From CBDCVN01 sp965223585 (lineage in GTDB: Bacteria; Deinococcota; Deinococci; Deinococcales; Trueperaceae), in NCBI GenBank assembly GCA_965223585.1, contig CBDCWW010000023.1, forward strand, positions 868,001 through 932,000: 64,000 nt of DNA. Reading direction: 5' to 3'. Positions 42,541 through 51,557 of this stretch are shown here, piece by piece. The translations under genes were made by a program, and so were the position numbers. The notes under the pieces are model-generated. The model saw only the letters and a list, made by a program, of their open reading frames with translations. It was not told the origin of the DNA and did no database searches. Each line of letters begins with the position of its first letter. Position 1 is the first letter of the stretch.

Positions 42541-43164
42541 ATGGAATTTTCTAGTCTCTTAAAATATTTTTTTATTCCTATCTATAGGCCAAAACATAGT
42601 ATGATCCAGCTACTCGAAGATAAGCATAAGATGGGTTATTCATTCAGCATATTCTTATTTTTAGGACTTATTTATACGCTAACTGTGTTCATTGGCTATA
42701 AAAATGGTTTTGGAGCAGTAGAAGAACCATTCATAAAAATACCTGCCGAAGATTACTACTTTTGGCAAATGTTCTATCAAATCCCTCTCTTCATCATTAT
42801 TGCAATTCTATTTGCAGGAACTGCTAGAATAATAGCTATACCATTTAAAGGAAAAGGAGCCTTTGAAGATGCATTTTCAATCTGTTGTATTAGTTTAACA
42901 TTCCCTATGTTCTTACTACTGTGGGTTCCTGAATCTCTTTTAGTAATTATCTTCCCAGATCAAAGATTAACTCCATTAGGTGGGTTCAAAATATACCCGA
43001 TGTGGTTTGATTACATAAGAGTATTAGCAGGTATAATTTGGCCTATTGTTATAATGATTATGGGAATCACAATCTCAGAAAAAGTAAAGTGGAGCTATAG
43101 TTTAATAATTACTTTAGTAGCATCAATTCCTCTTACAGTGCTCATAATTATTTTCATCAGATAA
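42541..43164 (+). CDS. Yip1-domain-like membrane protein
   Basis: 207 residues with five membrane segments (about 35-55, 80-102, 120-140, 158-178, 184-205). Start region FFIPIYRPKHSMIQLLEDKH and the central AGTARIIAIPFKGKGAFEDAF resemble the bacterial Yip1/DUF1282 group, function unknown. AAGGA before ATG. No operon partner is evident. Confidence 0.65.
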   Translation: MEFSSLLKYFFIPIYRPKHSMIQLLEDKHKMGYSFSIFLFLGLIYTLTVFIGYKNGFGAVEEPFIKIPAEDYYFWQMFYQIPLFIIIAILFAGTARIIAIPFKGKGAFEDAFSICCISLTFPMFLLLWVPESLLVIIFPDQRLTPLGGFKIYPMWFDYIRVLAGIIWPIVIMIMGITISEKVKWSYSLIITLVASIPLTVLIIIFIR

Positions 43165-43303
43165 AAACACTTCCTCTGATTGACATAACACCTTGTCATT
43201 ATGAGAAAGTAGTTTCGGGGAATGTAGCTCAAAGTGTGCGCACCTAAGCTTAGTGCCATTCGGTCGTTGCAATTAGTAACAATAGAAAAGGAAAGGACAG
43301 AAG

Positions 43304-43798
43304 ATGGAATCGTTTCAGGAATGTGTCAATGAATATAGAAAACAACTAGAGAAGGGGATTATTCAGGAGGCGTATAGGGGATTGATGGAATATATTATGG
43401 GTTTAAGAACTCATTTTATGAAAAAATATCCTGATTATGTCGTATCTGGAAGTATCTATTATGGGTATATGGATATGACATATTTTGCTGTCTTTCCAAA
43501 ATCAATAAAAGATCAAAAATTGAAAATAGCTATTGTTTTCCTTCATGAAGCATTTAGGTTTGAAGTGTGGTTATCAGGAGTGAATAAACAGGTTCAAGCA
43601 AAGTATTGGGAATTGATAAAAGAAAGTGGTTGGAATAAATACAAAATTGTGCCGCTTGCGAAAGGCGTTGATTCGATCGTAGAATACATATTGGCTGACA
43701 ATCCTGATTTTAGTGATTTAGATGTTTTAACTCAACAAATAGAGAAGGGAACTTTTAAATTTATTCAGGACGTTGAGAACTTCTTATCTAAGCACTAG
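43304..43798 (+). CDS. DUF7000-like cytoplasmic protein
   Basis: 164 residues, soluble alpha/beta. Pattern ECVNEYRKQLEKGIIQEAYR, MKKYPDYVVSGSIYYGYMDMTY and FRFEVWLSGVNKQVQAKYW matches the DUF7000 family often found on cassettes and accessory loci. Function unknown. The preceding 43186-43270 has a 3' half (GTGCGCACCTAAGCTTAGTG) similar to the attC-like site at 60610, but no matching 5' half. Confidence 0.65.
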   Translation: MESFQECVNEYRKQLEKGIIQEAYRGLMEYIMGLRTHFMKKYPDYVVSGSIYYGYMDMTYFAVFPKSIKDQKLKIAIVFLHEAFRFEVWLSGVNKQVQAKYWELIKESGWNKYKIVPLAKGVDSIVEYILADNPDFSDLDVLTQQIEKGTFKFIQDVENFLSKH

Positions 43799-43839
43799 AA
43801 CTGCAACCTATTTTCTTAGTGCTAGGTATTTCGTCAAAT

Positions 43840-44238
43840 TCACACACAATCACGTATGTGAACGTCAATTTTTCCTATATGATTAACCAACCAGTTTCCT
43901 GATGCGTCATATAGTCTCTTTGCTAGCCCTCTGGTGATGCCTACTTCCTCACTTTCTGCTCTTATATCCTTGTAAAAGGTAAGGAATTTCTTGTGTGCAT
44001 CTTCGTTTTTCTTATAGATAGGGCAATTGTTTTTAAACATACAGTCTTCTTCATATCCAAAATGCCTTTTTGTATAGATACCTAAAAAGATTATTAGTTT
44101 TTTTACTTGCCAAGTGTCTAACTCAGGCTTTTCAATTACCTCTTCCATTTCATTAATGGTTTTAAATAATTGTTTGTGTTGCTCATCAATCTCTTTTACT
44201 CCTGTAGCGTACTTTTCATCAGTCCACACAAATGGCAT
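43840..44238 (-). CDS. Bacteriohemerythrin
   Basis: 132 residues, a single four-helix hemerythrin domain. Start MPFVWTDEKYATGVKEIDEQ then HKQLF is typical; di-iron ligands are seen in EIDEQH, KRHFGYEED, DAHKKF and NHIGKIDVHI. Such proteins bind O2 reversibly and may deliver or sense it. AAGGAGCAG before ATG (minus strand). Monocistronic. Confidence 0.92.
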   Translation of the reverse strand: MPFVWTDEKYATGVKEIDEQHKQLFKTINEMEEVIEKPELDTWQVKKLIIFLGIYTKRHFGYEEDCMFKNNCPIYKKNEDAHKKFLTFYKDIRAESEEVGITRGLAKRLYDASGNWLVNHIGKIDVHIRDCV

Positions 44239-44837
44239 ATTTCTGCTCCTTATATTTTTACTTACGATCCGTATGACTTAGTAGAGCGCATATTATCAAA
44301 CTCTACGAAATCCCTGATTACAAAACTCTTAATAGAGTTGTTCGGAAACAAAATGATGGACCAAATAGTTGACTCATTAGATAAAAGATTCGTACCCTTG
44401 CTAAGACTTAGCTGTTACATTTTGCATTTCCGGAGCTTTAAATTGGGCAATTGTACATTTTATAATGCACGCTAGCTTATTTCTGAACAAGTCTAATAAG
44501 TGCTAAGGAATTTTACAGAGCGATCTTGTTTCTAAAACGAAGAATTCCATTGAACAGAAGGTAAAGCTTTAACTGTCTAAGAACTTATAACTTTAGTAGA
44601 CACTGACAAAAAGACTTCGTGTCACCAAAGTAAGCCCTAAGCAGTAACTTTTTTGAAGAAGTTGGTATAAGCTGGGTATTGTTCCATATGAAATTTAAGT
44701 GGGGCAAAAACACCAATTAGATTTGACAACTGAAAGGAGAAACCAGAATGGCTTGTGGCAAGATATTGGCAGCATTGAGCAGAGCAGCTAATTGAGCGGG
44801 AAATCGGATTTTATCTGTATCTAGTGTTTTGAATTCA
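44239..44837. other. Gene-poor stretch with repeat R2 copy 2
   Basis: No supported gene. Repeat R2 (see 33830) recurs at 44424-44499. AACTCT/AGAGTT hairpin near 44325. A 15-codon open frame with a good AAGGAG site (ATG 44748 to TGA 44795, MACGKILAALSRAAN) may be the stub of a deleted gene. Confidence 0.4.
44424..44499. repeat. Dispersed AT-rich repeat R2, copy 2
   Basis: GCATTTCCGG ... AAATTGGGCAATTGTACAT ... ATAATGCACGC ... GAACAAGTCTAATAA aligns over its whole length with 33830-33905. Neither copy lies next to a recognised transposase. Confidence 0.5.
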
Positions 44838-45023
44838 CTAGGTGAGGCAAACAATAGCTACAAGGTACTCATCACCGTCCAAGATAAGTTGTTTGAGGTT
44901 ACGGGCAGATGCCCTCGTTAATCCATCACTAGGATTAGGGTTGGGATTGGGGTTGATACTTGTATCTTTACAGCCGATAAAGAATCCAAGTAGTAAGATA
45001 AAACCTAGATAAGTGCTTTTCAT
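44838..45023 (-). CDS. Small lipoprotein with NP-repeat linker
   Basis: 61 residues from ATG 45023, with AAGGAAACAAAGTC before it. Signal peptide MKSTYLGFILLLGFFIGC with the lipid-acceptor Cys at 18, followed by KDTSINPNPNPNPSDGL, an Asn-Pro spacer typical of surface lipoproteins, and a short C-terminus (NLKQLILDGDEYLVAIVCLT). Short length suggests either a small anchor or a truncated surface protein. Confidence 0.55.
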   Translation of the reverse strand: MKSTYLGFILLLGFFIGCKDTSINPNPNPNPSDGLTRASARNLKQLILDGDEYLVAIVCLT

Positions 45024-45280
45024 GACTTTGTTTCCTTTCATGCTTCCCTTTTAGTTATTTTCTGACATGAAGCTAATACTTAGTAATAGATAAGACAATA
45101 AATGTCTACTAATCGACTTAGTAAACAGTACGAGCCATTCAAATCTAAGTTTCCTGACTATTAAGATACCGAAAAAGTGCAGGCAGGGCTAAAAGCTGCA
45201 AGCTGGCCACTTCCATACGGAATAACCAACTTGCGAAACCGCTGTTAAAGCAGAAGAGAAAAAGGCAGCGTAAATAAAAT

Positions 45281-45317
45281 ATGACAGCGATGGCCACGGA
45301 CGGTTATATTGTTAAAC
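45281..45317 (+). promoter_or_regulatory. Leaderless promoter for the deacetylase gene
   Basis: ATGACA at 45281-45286 (-35-like), an 18-bp spacer, TATATT at 45305-45310 and ATG at 45318, seven bases after the -10 box. No Shine-Dalgarno is present, so the start codon is probably at the 5' end of the mRNA. Confidence 0.5.
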
Positions 45318-46247
45318 ATGACCATAGCGATTTATAGCCATCCTGACTGCTTGAAGCACGATACAGGGTTGATGCATCCGGAAAATGCTGGGCGGCTCTC
45401 TGCCATCCTGAAAGCACTCAAAAACTGTAATTATAAAGATCAACTAGAATTTATAGATGCACCTCTGGGCACAGATGACAATATCCTGCTGGCGCATACA
45501 CAAGATTACTTGAATGAAATTAAAGATAGCGCACCTGTGTCAGGTTCCATTTATCTGGATGGTGGTGACACCGTGATGTCAGCAGGCAGCCTTGATGCTG
45601 CCTACCGGGCTGTGGGCGCATCCTGCGCTGTTGTCGATTTGATTTTTAGTAGTGATTACGCCAGTGCGTTTTGCGCCGTGCGCCCACCCGGCCATCACGC
45701 TGAGAGAAGTAGAGCTATGGGATTTTGTCTTTTCAACAATATTGCCATTGCCGCACTTTATGCTCTGAAACATAAAAATTTGCAGCGCATGGCCATTGTC
45801 GATTTCGATGTGCATCATGGCAATGGCACACAAAATATTGTTCAGCAAGACAAGCGTATCCTTTATATCTCCACCCATCAAAGCCCATTCTACCCCGGTA
45901 CTGGTAAAGAGGATGAACATGGCTCTGTGGGCAATGTTGTCAATGTGGAGCTGCCTGCTGGAACAAACGGCAAAGCATACAGGGAAGCATTTAGCCAAAA
46001 AGTTCTTCCTGAACTGGAAAGTTTTAAGCCGGAATTGCTTCTTGTTTCTGCTGGGTTTGACGGCCATAAAGATGATCCTTTAGCAGAAATGAATTTAACT
46101 GAAGAGGATTATCATTGGATCGGACTGCAATTATCCAATTTCGCACAGAATTTCTGTAATGGCAATGTCGTTTCCCTACTGGAAGGTGGCTATAACCATG
46201 AAGCCCTTGCCGCCAGTGTCTTGGCTTATTTACGTCCTTTTGTCTAA
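45318..46247 (+). CDS. Histone deacetylase-family (AcuC/class II-like) deacetylase
   Basis: 309 residues. Zinc/active-site motifs of the HDAC fold are intact: HPENAGRL, RPPGHHAERSRAMGFCLFNN, VDFDVHHGNGTQ, HQSPFYPGTG, SAGFDGHKDDPLA and LEGGYN. Bacterial members remove acetyl groups from protein lysines (AcuC), acetylpolyamines or related amides. It overlaps the stop of the convergent acetyltransferase gene by four bases, so the two probably act on the same acetyl-lysine marks. The pair is richer in G+C than the flanks, suggesting joint transfer. Confidence 0.92.
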   Translation: MTIAIYSHPDCLKHDTGLMHPENAGRLSAILKALKNCNYKDQLEFIDAPLGTDDNILLAHTQDYLNEIKDSAPVSGSIYLDGGDTVMSAGSLDAAYRAVGASCAVVDLIFSSDYASAFCAVRPPGHHAERSRAMGFCLFNNIAIAALYALKHKNLQRMAIVDFDVHHGNGTQNIVQQDKRILYISTHQSPFYPGTGKEDEHGSVGNVVNVELPAGTNGKAYREAFSQKVLPELESFKPELLLVSAGFDGHKDDPLAEMNLTEEDYHWIGLQLSNFAQNFCNGNVVSLLEGGYNHEALAASVLAYLRPFV

Positions 46248-48952
46248 GCTGTTTTTTGATGCGTTAACGGCAAAGTTACAATAACCAGAGACGTATCATC
46301 AGGGTCAGGCTCAATCTGAAAACCTAACTCGAGGCACATTTTTAGCATATTGGTATTTTCGCGCAAAACCTGCCCCCATAATTCCTGAATGTTTTCGCTT
46401 TTCGCATAGTCAATGAGCCGTTGCATCAATGCCCAGCCGATCCCTTGTCCTTTCATATCACTACGGGTAATCACACCATATTCGGCACGGACATAAGCGT
46501 TATCGCTGGCCAGCCGTGAAACACCTAGCATTTCATCCGTATCAGGGTCTATCGCTATAAAAGCCATGGCGCGAGCATAATCGATCTGTGTTAGGCGAGC
46601 AATAAAATCATGCGAAAGATGACGCATTGAGGCGAACAAGCGTAGTCTTATATCGTTCGGGCTGGTTTTGTCCATGAAGGTATCATAGAAACGTTCATCA
46701 TCAGGCCTGATCGGGCGAATCATAATTAGTTTACCATTTGCCAGTATTTCCTTTTTTTCCCATTTCTTCGGGTAAGGCCGGATGGCAAAACGCGGGTTCA
46801 GCTTACCTGACTCAACAACCGTTTCTTTTACGACAATTCTTGCATCCAACGCAATCACACCATTTTCATCGGCCAACAATGGATTGATGTCCAGTTCAAC
46901 GATTTCTGGTAATTCGGCAATCATTTGTGATACTCTTACAAGAGTCAGAGCAATTGCATCCATATCAGCAGCGGGTCGGTCACGATAGCCTTGCAGAAGC
47001 TTATAGATTTGCGTTTCATCCATAAGATCATAGGCCAATTTTAAATCCAGCGGTGGCAGGGCCATAGCCGTGTCCTTGATCACTTCGACAGCTGTACCTC
47101 CCGCACCAAATAACATTATAGGGCCGAAAGTTTCATCTTCACTCATACCGATAATCAATTCATGCGCACCAGTACGACGAATCATTGGTTGAATGGTAAA
47201 GCCCTCAATATGGGCTTCGGGGTTGATTTTCTGAATACGGGCAAGCATCTCCTGTGCAGCCTTTTTCGCCGCATCGGCATTAGGCAGACCAAGTGCGACA
47301 CCACCGACATCGGATTTATGCGTAATCTCTTTGGACAAAATTTTAACCACTACTTCTAATCCTGCACCATCCAACATTTCTGCCGCTGTGCTTTCAACCT
47401 CATCCAGCGTTTTAGCAATCACTGTATCAACTGTTGGAATGCCATATGCTTTCAGGACAGTTTTGGCTTCAAACTCTGTGAGGATTTCACGGCCTTTTTT
47501 TATAGCTGGATGAATGGTTTTTCTAGCAGTAGCGGGGTCAGTTTTAAAACCTTCCGGCAGGCTAGGCGGGGTTTGCATCAAAGCACGTTGATCCTTGGCG
47601 TGGCGCGTCAAATAGGTAAAGCTGCGCACCGCATCGGCAGGCGTTTCATAAGTCGGATAACCGTTTTCCGAGAGCAACTCATGTGCTTCCCGCGCTGCGC
47701 CGTCACCCAGCCATGACGTCAGGATAGCTTTGGGATGTTCTTGTTTCTTATTGTGTGCTTCGATTGTTTTGATTGTGGCCTTAGCGGCTTCGGTACTTGA
47801 TGCCAAAGCGGTAGGACAGTTCATTACCAAAACGGCATCAATATCCGGATCATCTAGCACCACTTCCATAGCGGCCCTGTAACGCTCCGGCCCAGCATCG
47901 CCGATAATATCAACCGGATTGGCCTTTGACCATGTCGAGGGCAAGACTTTGTTTAACTTTTCAATCGTCTTAGCGGACAACGTGGCCAGATTACCACCAA
48001 AATCAATCAACCGATCTACAGCCAACACGCCTGCCCCGCCGCCATTGGTGACAATTGCTAGCCTGTCCCCGGCAATCGATTTCAGGCGGCTCAAAGCTTC
48101 CGCCGCATTGAACAAATCTTCCATATCAAGGACTCGTAAGATACCAGCTCTGTGAAACGCTGCATTATAGACAGCGTCCGATCCTGCTAAAGCGCCCGTA
48201 TGGGAATGCGCAGCTTTAGCCGCTTCAGCATGGCGTCCGGATTTGATTACCACAACAGGCTTGATGCGGGCCGCAGACCGCGCTGCTGACATGAATTTGC
48301 GGGCGTCCGTCACGTGTTCCAAATACATGAGAATGGCGCGAGTTTTGGGATCGCTGGCTAGGTAATCCAGCATATCGTCGAGATCGACATCAGCCATATT
48401 GCCCATCGATACCATAGATGAAAAGCCGATCCCTTCACCTGTAGCCCAATCCAGTACCGCGCTGATCATAGCACCGGATTGTGAAATAAACGCCAGATCG
48501 CCCTTTAGTGGCATGGCATGAGCAAAGCTGGCATTCAGGCCAATATCCGGCACCATCACGCCGATACAATTTGGGCCGACAATCCGCAGGCAATGCGGGC
48601 GGGACGCATCCAGCATCTTCTCAGTCAGGTTTTGTTCCCTCAGACCTGCTGTAATCACGATGGCGGCCTTTGTTCCTCTTTCACCCAGATCGGCAATAAT
48701 TCCCGGCACAAATTTGGACGGTGTGGCAATCACTGCCAGATCAGGCGTTTCGGGCAAGTCTTTGACATTTTTATAACAGGGCTGGTTGCCAATCTCTTTG
48801 TGCTTCGGGTTCACCAGCCAAACTGGTCCTTCAAATCCTCCATTAAACAGATTATCGGTAATTGTTTTACCGACGGAAGACTCCCGTTTACTGGCCCCAA
48901 ACAGAGCCACGGATTGTGGTGCAAATAATTTATCCAGATTGCATATTGTCAT
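46244..48952 (-). CDS. Pat-type protein acetyltransferase (acyl-CoA synthetase-like + GNAT)
   Basis: 902 residues. Residues about 1-460 are the CoA-binding and ligase domains of NDP-forming acyl-CoA synthetase (SVALFGASKRESSVGKTI; GPNCIGVMVPD; FISQSGAM; SHTGALAGSD with the His). About 480-720 is the ATP-grasp domain (KILSKEITHKSDVGGVALGL; ELDINPLLADENG). About 735-900 is a GNAT domain (GVSRLASDNAYVRAEYGVI; GQGIGWALMQRLIDYA). This order is that of Salmonella Pat/E. coli PatZ, which acetylate lysines of acetyl-CoA synthetase and other proteins. TAAGGAT before ATG. Confidence 0.9.
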   Translation of the reverse strand: MTICNLDKLFAPQSVALFGASKRESSVGKTITDNLFNGGFEGPVWLVNPKHKEIGNQPCYKNVKDLPETPDLAVIATPSKFVPGIIADLGERGTKAAIVITAGLREQNLTEKMLDASRPHCLRIVGPNCIGVMVPDIGLNASFAHAMPLKGDLAFISQSGAMISAVLDWATGEGIGFSSMVSMGNMADVDLDDMLDYLASDPKTRAILMYLEHVTDARKFMSAARSAARIKPVVVIKSGRHAEAAKAAHSHTGALAGSDAVYNAAFHRAGILRVLDMEDLFNAAEALSRLKSIAGDRLAIVTNGGGAGVLAVDRLIDFGGNLATLSAKTIEKLNKVLPSTWSKANPVDIIGDAGPERYRAAMEVVLDDPDIDAVLVMNCPTALASSTEAAKATIKTIEAHNKKQEHPKAILTSWLGDGAAREAHELLSENGYPTYETPADAVRSFTYLTRHAKDQRALMQTPPSLPEGFKTDPATARKTIHPAIKKGREILTEFEAKTVLKAYGIPTVDTVIAKTLDEVESTAAEMLDGAGLEVVVKILSKEITHKSDVGGVALGLPNADAAKKAAQEMLARIQKINPEAHIEGFTIQPMIRRTGAHELIIGMSEDETFGPIMLFGAGGTAVEVIKDTAMALPPLDLKLAYDLMDETQIYKLLQGYRDRPAADMDAIALTLVRVSQMIAELPEIVELDINPLLADENGVIALDARIVVKETVVESGKLNPRFAIRPYPKKWEKKEILANGKLIMIRPIRPDDERFYDTFMDKTSPNDIRLRLFASMRHLSHDFIARLTQIDYARAMAFIAIDPDTDEMLGVSRLASDNAYVRAEYGVITRSDMKGQGIGWALMQRLIDYAKSENIQELWGQVLRENTNMLKMCLELGFQIEPDPDDTSLVIVTLPLTHQKTA

Positions 48953-49304
48953 ATCCTTATCTCAACATTCCGGGAAAAAGACCAACGTAACATCAAATTG
49001 GCCATTAAAATACCTCAAACCAAAATGTAGACCAATAATCTTGTCCATTATTAAAGAATATCAGATTTGTTAGTATAGCAATAAAGGTAGCCCACGACCT
49101 AAATAGTGCTCTCCTCGCATCACAGCAGGAATTACCCTCTTTAGCCTCACTAATCCATTCCAATTCTCAACCTGAAGTTCATGACACCTCTAGGATTTTA
49201 GATTTTCAATACAACCTGATTTTGAGCAACTTCAATATAACCTTCAGGTTCCACGTCTTCAATATAGGAACACATATGCAAAATAATTAGCTAGAATATA
49301 TGAT
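48953..49304. other. Divergent intergenic region
   Basis: Between the leftward Pat gene and the rightward MscS gene. No gene. The direct segments AACCTGAAGTTC, CAACCTGATTTTGAGCAAC and ATAACCTTCAGGTTCC are related. TAGAAT at 49292-49297 lies seven bases before the MscS ATG, a likely leaderless promoter. Confidence 0.45.
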
Positions 49305-50381
49305 ATGAATGAATTTCTAACTAGTGAGAATATCTGGATATTGTATGTGCTTATTACAGTCTTTTTAACGTTCGTACTTAGTTATTTCTCACGCATATTA
49401 CTCAATCTACTGAAGTATAAGCTGCATAAAACGCAGAATTTGTTTGATGATGCATTTATGGTAGCTATTTACCGTCCAATTCGTGTAACAATTTGGTTAG
49501 TTGGTATCAGTATTGTAGGAGAGGTTATTAGCCAGCAAATTGAGTCCCCGATACTCACCTCCATCCCTAAAATCTGCGAAGTTTTGTTCATTATTATTGT
49601 TGGTTGGACACTACTGAGAGTTACAAAGAATGGTGCAGGAGCTATAGTTGAGCACCGCAAGCAAAAAAATGAAGATATTGACTTCACCACAATTGGTGCT
49701 ATTACTAACTTGCTTAAGGCATCAATATTTATCACTACCAGTTTGATTGTACTGCAGGCGTTGGGATATTCGATTAGTGCTGTACTAACATTTGGTGGCA
49801 TTAGCGGTATAATAGTGGGTTTTGCTGCCAAGGACTTACTCGCTAATTTCTTTGGTGCGATGATGATTTATTGGGATCGCCCATTTAATATAGGTGACTG
49901 GGTTTGTTCACCAGATCGTGATATTGAAGGTACAGTTGAAAAAATTGGCTGGCGGATGACAACGATTCGTACCTTTGATAAACGACCTCTTTATATTCCC
50001 AATTCGGTATTTACCCAAGTGGCAGTGGAGAATCCTTCACGCATGAGCCATCGGCGGATTTATGAAACTATTGGTATTCGTTATGATGACATTGCCCAAA
50101 TGAAATCTATTACAGACGCTGTGCGTAACATGCTCATTGCCCATGAGGAAATTGATAATTTACAGGATACGGTTGTACACTTTAATGCTCTTAACGCCTC
50201 TTCTTGTGATTTCTTTGTTTGTGCTTTTACCCGTACTATCAATTGGATTAAATTTCATGAAATCAAGCAGGACGTACTGTTAAAAATTGCAGATATCATT
50301 ACTGAACATAATGCTGAAATGGCTTTCCCGACTCAAACTTTGCATATAACAGAATTAGAACAACAGGTAAAAAATGGTTAG
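49305..50381 (+). CDS. MscS-family small-conductance mechanosensitive channel
   Basis: 358 residues. About three to four membrane helices (12-30, 60-80, 95-113, 140-165) precede the MscS pore helix and beta domain: VLTFGGISGIIVGFAAKDLL then ANFFGAMMIYWDRPFNIGDW. The middle beta barrel (DIEGTVEKIGWRMTTIRTFD; YIPNSVFTQVAVENPSRM) and the alpha/beta C-terminus follow. It releases solutes at membrane tension. TAGAAT lies seven bases before ATG and there is no Shine-Dalgarno. Confidence 0.93.
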   Translation: MNEFLTSENIWILYVLITVFLTFVLSYFSRILLNLLKYKLHKTQNLFDDAFMVAIYRPIRVTIWLVGISIVGEVISQQIESPILTSIPKICEVLFIIIVGWTLLRVTKNGAGAIVEHRKQKNEDIDFTTIGAITNLLKASIFITTSLIVLQALGYSISAVLTFGGISGIIVGFAAKDLLANFFGAMMIYWDRPFNIGDWVCSPDRDIEGTVEKIGWRMTTIRTFDKRPLYIPNSVFTQVAVENPSRMSHRRIYETIGIRYDDIAQMKSITDAVRNMLIAHEEIDNLQDTVVHFNALNASSCDFFVCAFTRTINWIKFHEIKQDVLLKIADIITEHNAEMAFPTQTLHITELEQQVKNG

Positions 50382-50598
50382 GAACCTAGATATTTAACTA
50401 TTCATTTGGAGCTTGATAAACAGAATTAGAGCAGAAAAGGGAGTTTTGACTGTCTATAAACTTATAACTTTACCGCAGCGACCCCAAAGCTGACCCAGAA
50501 GGTAAGCATAAGGTAGATCTCTGCGTACCACTTGCCTAATCTCGTGACTCCCCTTGCCACAGAACTCCGCCAGCAGACTCTGACCAACTATGTCGGCG

Positions 50599-51009
50599 TT
50601 AAGCAGCCAACCGTCTTGCCGTCCTTCGGATTAACCATCCCAGAACTGCCTCAAACATCCCTAGGCCGAAATACAGCCGGTGGAGCCAGTGGAACCCCGA
50701 CATCCAGTAGACTTGAACTAGGATCCAGGCAACAAGGAAGGCACCGAGAGCCATCGCTGCCTCGCCAGCGTAACGATGTCGTGCGAAGGACAAGACTGCT
50801 CCAACGAGACTGCCCAGACCGTTGACAGTGAAGAGAACGATGCCCGGAACTAGATAGGTTGTGAAGGGCGTTTCCTCGAGCAGCTCGAGCGGTATTCCAA
50901 GACTCTCGCCACTTGGGTTCAACGCTAGCCCCAGACCGCCTGCCACTGCGCCAACGCCGATGAACACCTGTAGAACTCCCAACCCATTGAACAAACTCTT
51001 CCTCATCAT
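50599..51009 (-). CDS. Small polytopic membrane protein
   Basis: 136 residues from ATG 51009, which has GGAGG eight bases upstream; ATG 51024 is in frame but lacks a site. About four hydrophobic segments (LQVFIGVGAVAGGLGLAL; YLVPGIVLFTVNGLGSLVGAV; MALGAFLVAWILVQVYW; LYFGLGMFEAVLGWLI). Clearly G+C richer than the surroundings. Plausibly a cassette gene: GCCTAAC at 51077 and GCTTAAC/ATTAGGC (minus, about 50605 and 50537) resemble attC cores. 50382-50598 has no other gene. Confidence 0.62.
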   Translation of the reverse strand: MMRKSLFNGLGVLQVFIGVGAVAGGLGLALNPSGESLGIPLELLEETPFTTYLVPGIVLFTVNGLGSLVGAVLSFARHRYAGEAAMALGAFLVAWILVQVYWMSGFHWLHRLYFGLGMFEAVLGWLIRRTARRLAA

Positions 51010-51211
51010 CGGGATTGCCTCCATTCAAGCGGACACAGAATGAGTCGTCCCAGTAAGATGGCAGCCACTTGAGGCTGCCTAACGATTAAGATAAGCTGCT
51101 TGCCAACCAGTCTAGCAAAAAATTTCCCACGCTCATAAGCTTTCGACACGTTACTCCTCTCAAATAAAGCAAAAAATCACCTTATTCTAGATGGTTACTT
51201 TATTTCTAGTA

Positions 51212-51253
51212 ATAGGTGAAAGTCTTACAAGCCATGTAGGACTTTTTCTGACA
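51212..51253 (-). promoter_or_regulatory. TGTCAG element, copy 7 (minus strand)
   Basis: On the minus strand TGTCAGAAAAAGTCCTACAT, GGCT, then a diverged TGTAAGACTTTCACCTAT. It points toward the membrane protein gene starting at 51009, about 203 bp downstream. The first 20 bases match the consensus exactly. Confidence 0.7.
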
Positions 51254-51323
51254 TACTACTGTTAGCAAACATTTATGATGGTAAACGTGATGTTAGTGTG
51301 GATATTGCTATTATACCAGATTT

Positions 51324-51479
51324 GATCGACAAACTGTTGAAGCCTACAAGTATGTTGATAAAGGACACAAAAAGGAAAATGCTATAATTACCACTGGAGG
51401 TGCATCCATGTTATACGCACTCGATCGGAATGAGCTAAAACAGCTTCGTAGTGCTAACTGGACTAAGGAGAGGATATGA
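51324..51479 (+). pseudogene. Remnant of a zinc-type alcohol dehydrogenase/quinone oxidoreductase C-terminus
   Basis: Frame 51324 reads DRQTVEAYKYVDKGHKKENA then IITT, which matches the C-terminal (V-E-A-Y-x-Y-V-x-x-G-H-K-x-G-N-V-V-I-T) of medium-chain NAD(P)-dependent dehydrogenases. It continues into unrelated GGASMLYALDRNELKQLRSA to TGA 51477. Nothing upstream of 51300 belongs to it. Gene debris. Confidence 0.5.
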
Positions 51480-51557
51480 ATCAGACAATAAGCCAGCTCA
51501 ATGGGAAGTCCAAAAAGGAATCGTTCAAATTGCAACATCAGTTGTTGCGCTTTGTGG

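Noticed and set aside
43186..43275. attC site before the DUF7000 gene
   Set aside because: The 3' half resembles the 60610 site but there is no complementary 5' arm and the core reads CATTCGG rather than GTTRRRY.
44170..44475. 101-residue plus-strand open frame
   Set aside because: It overlaps the hemerythrin gene on the opposite strand, has no ribosome site and no recognisable domain; its end runs into repeat R2.
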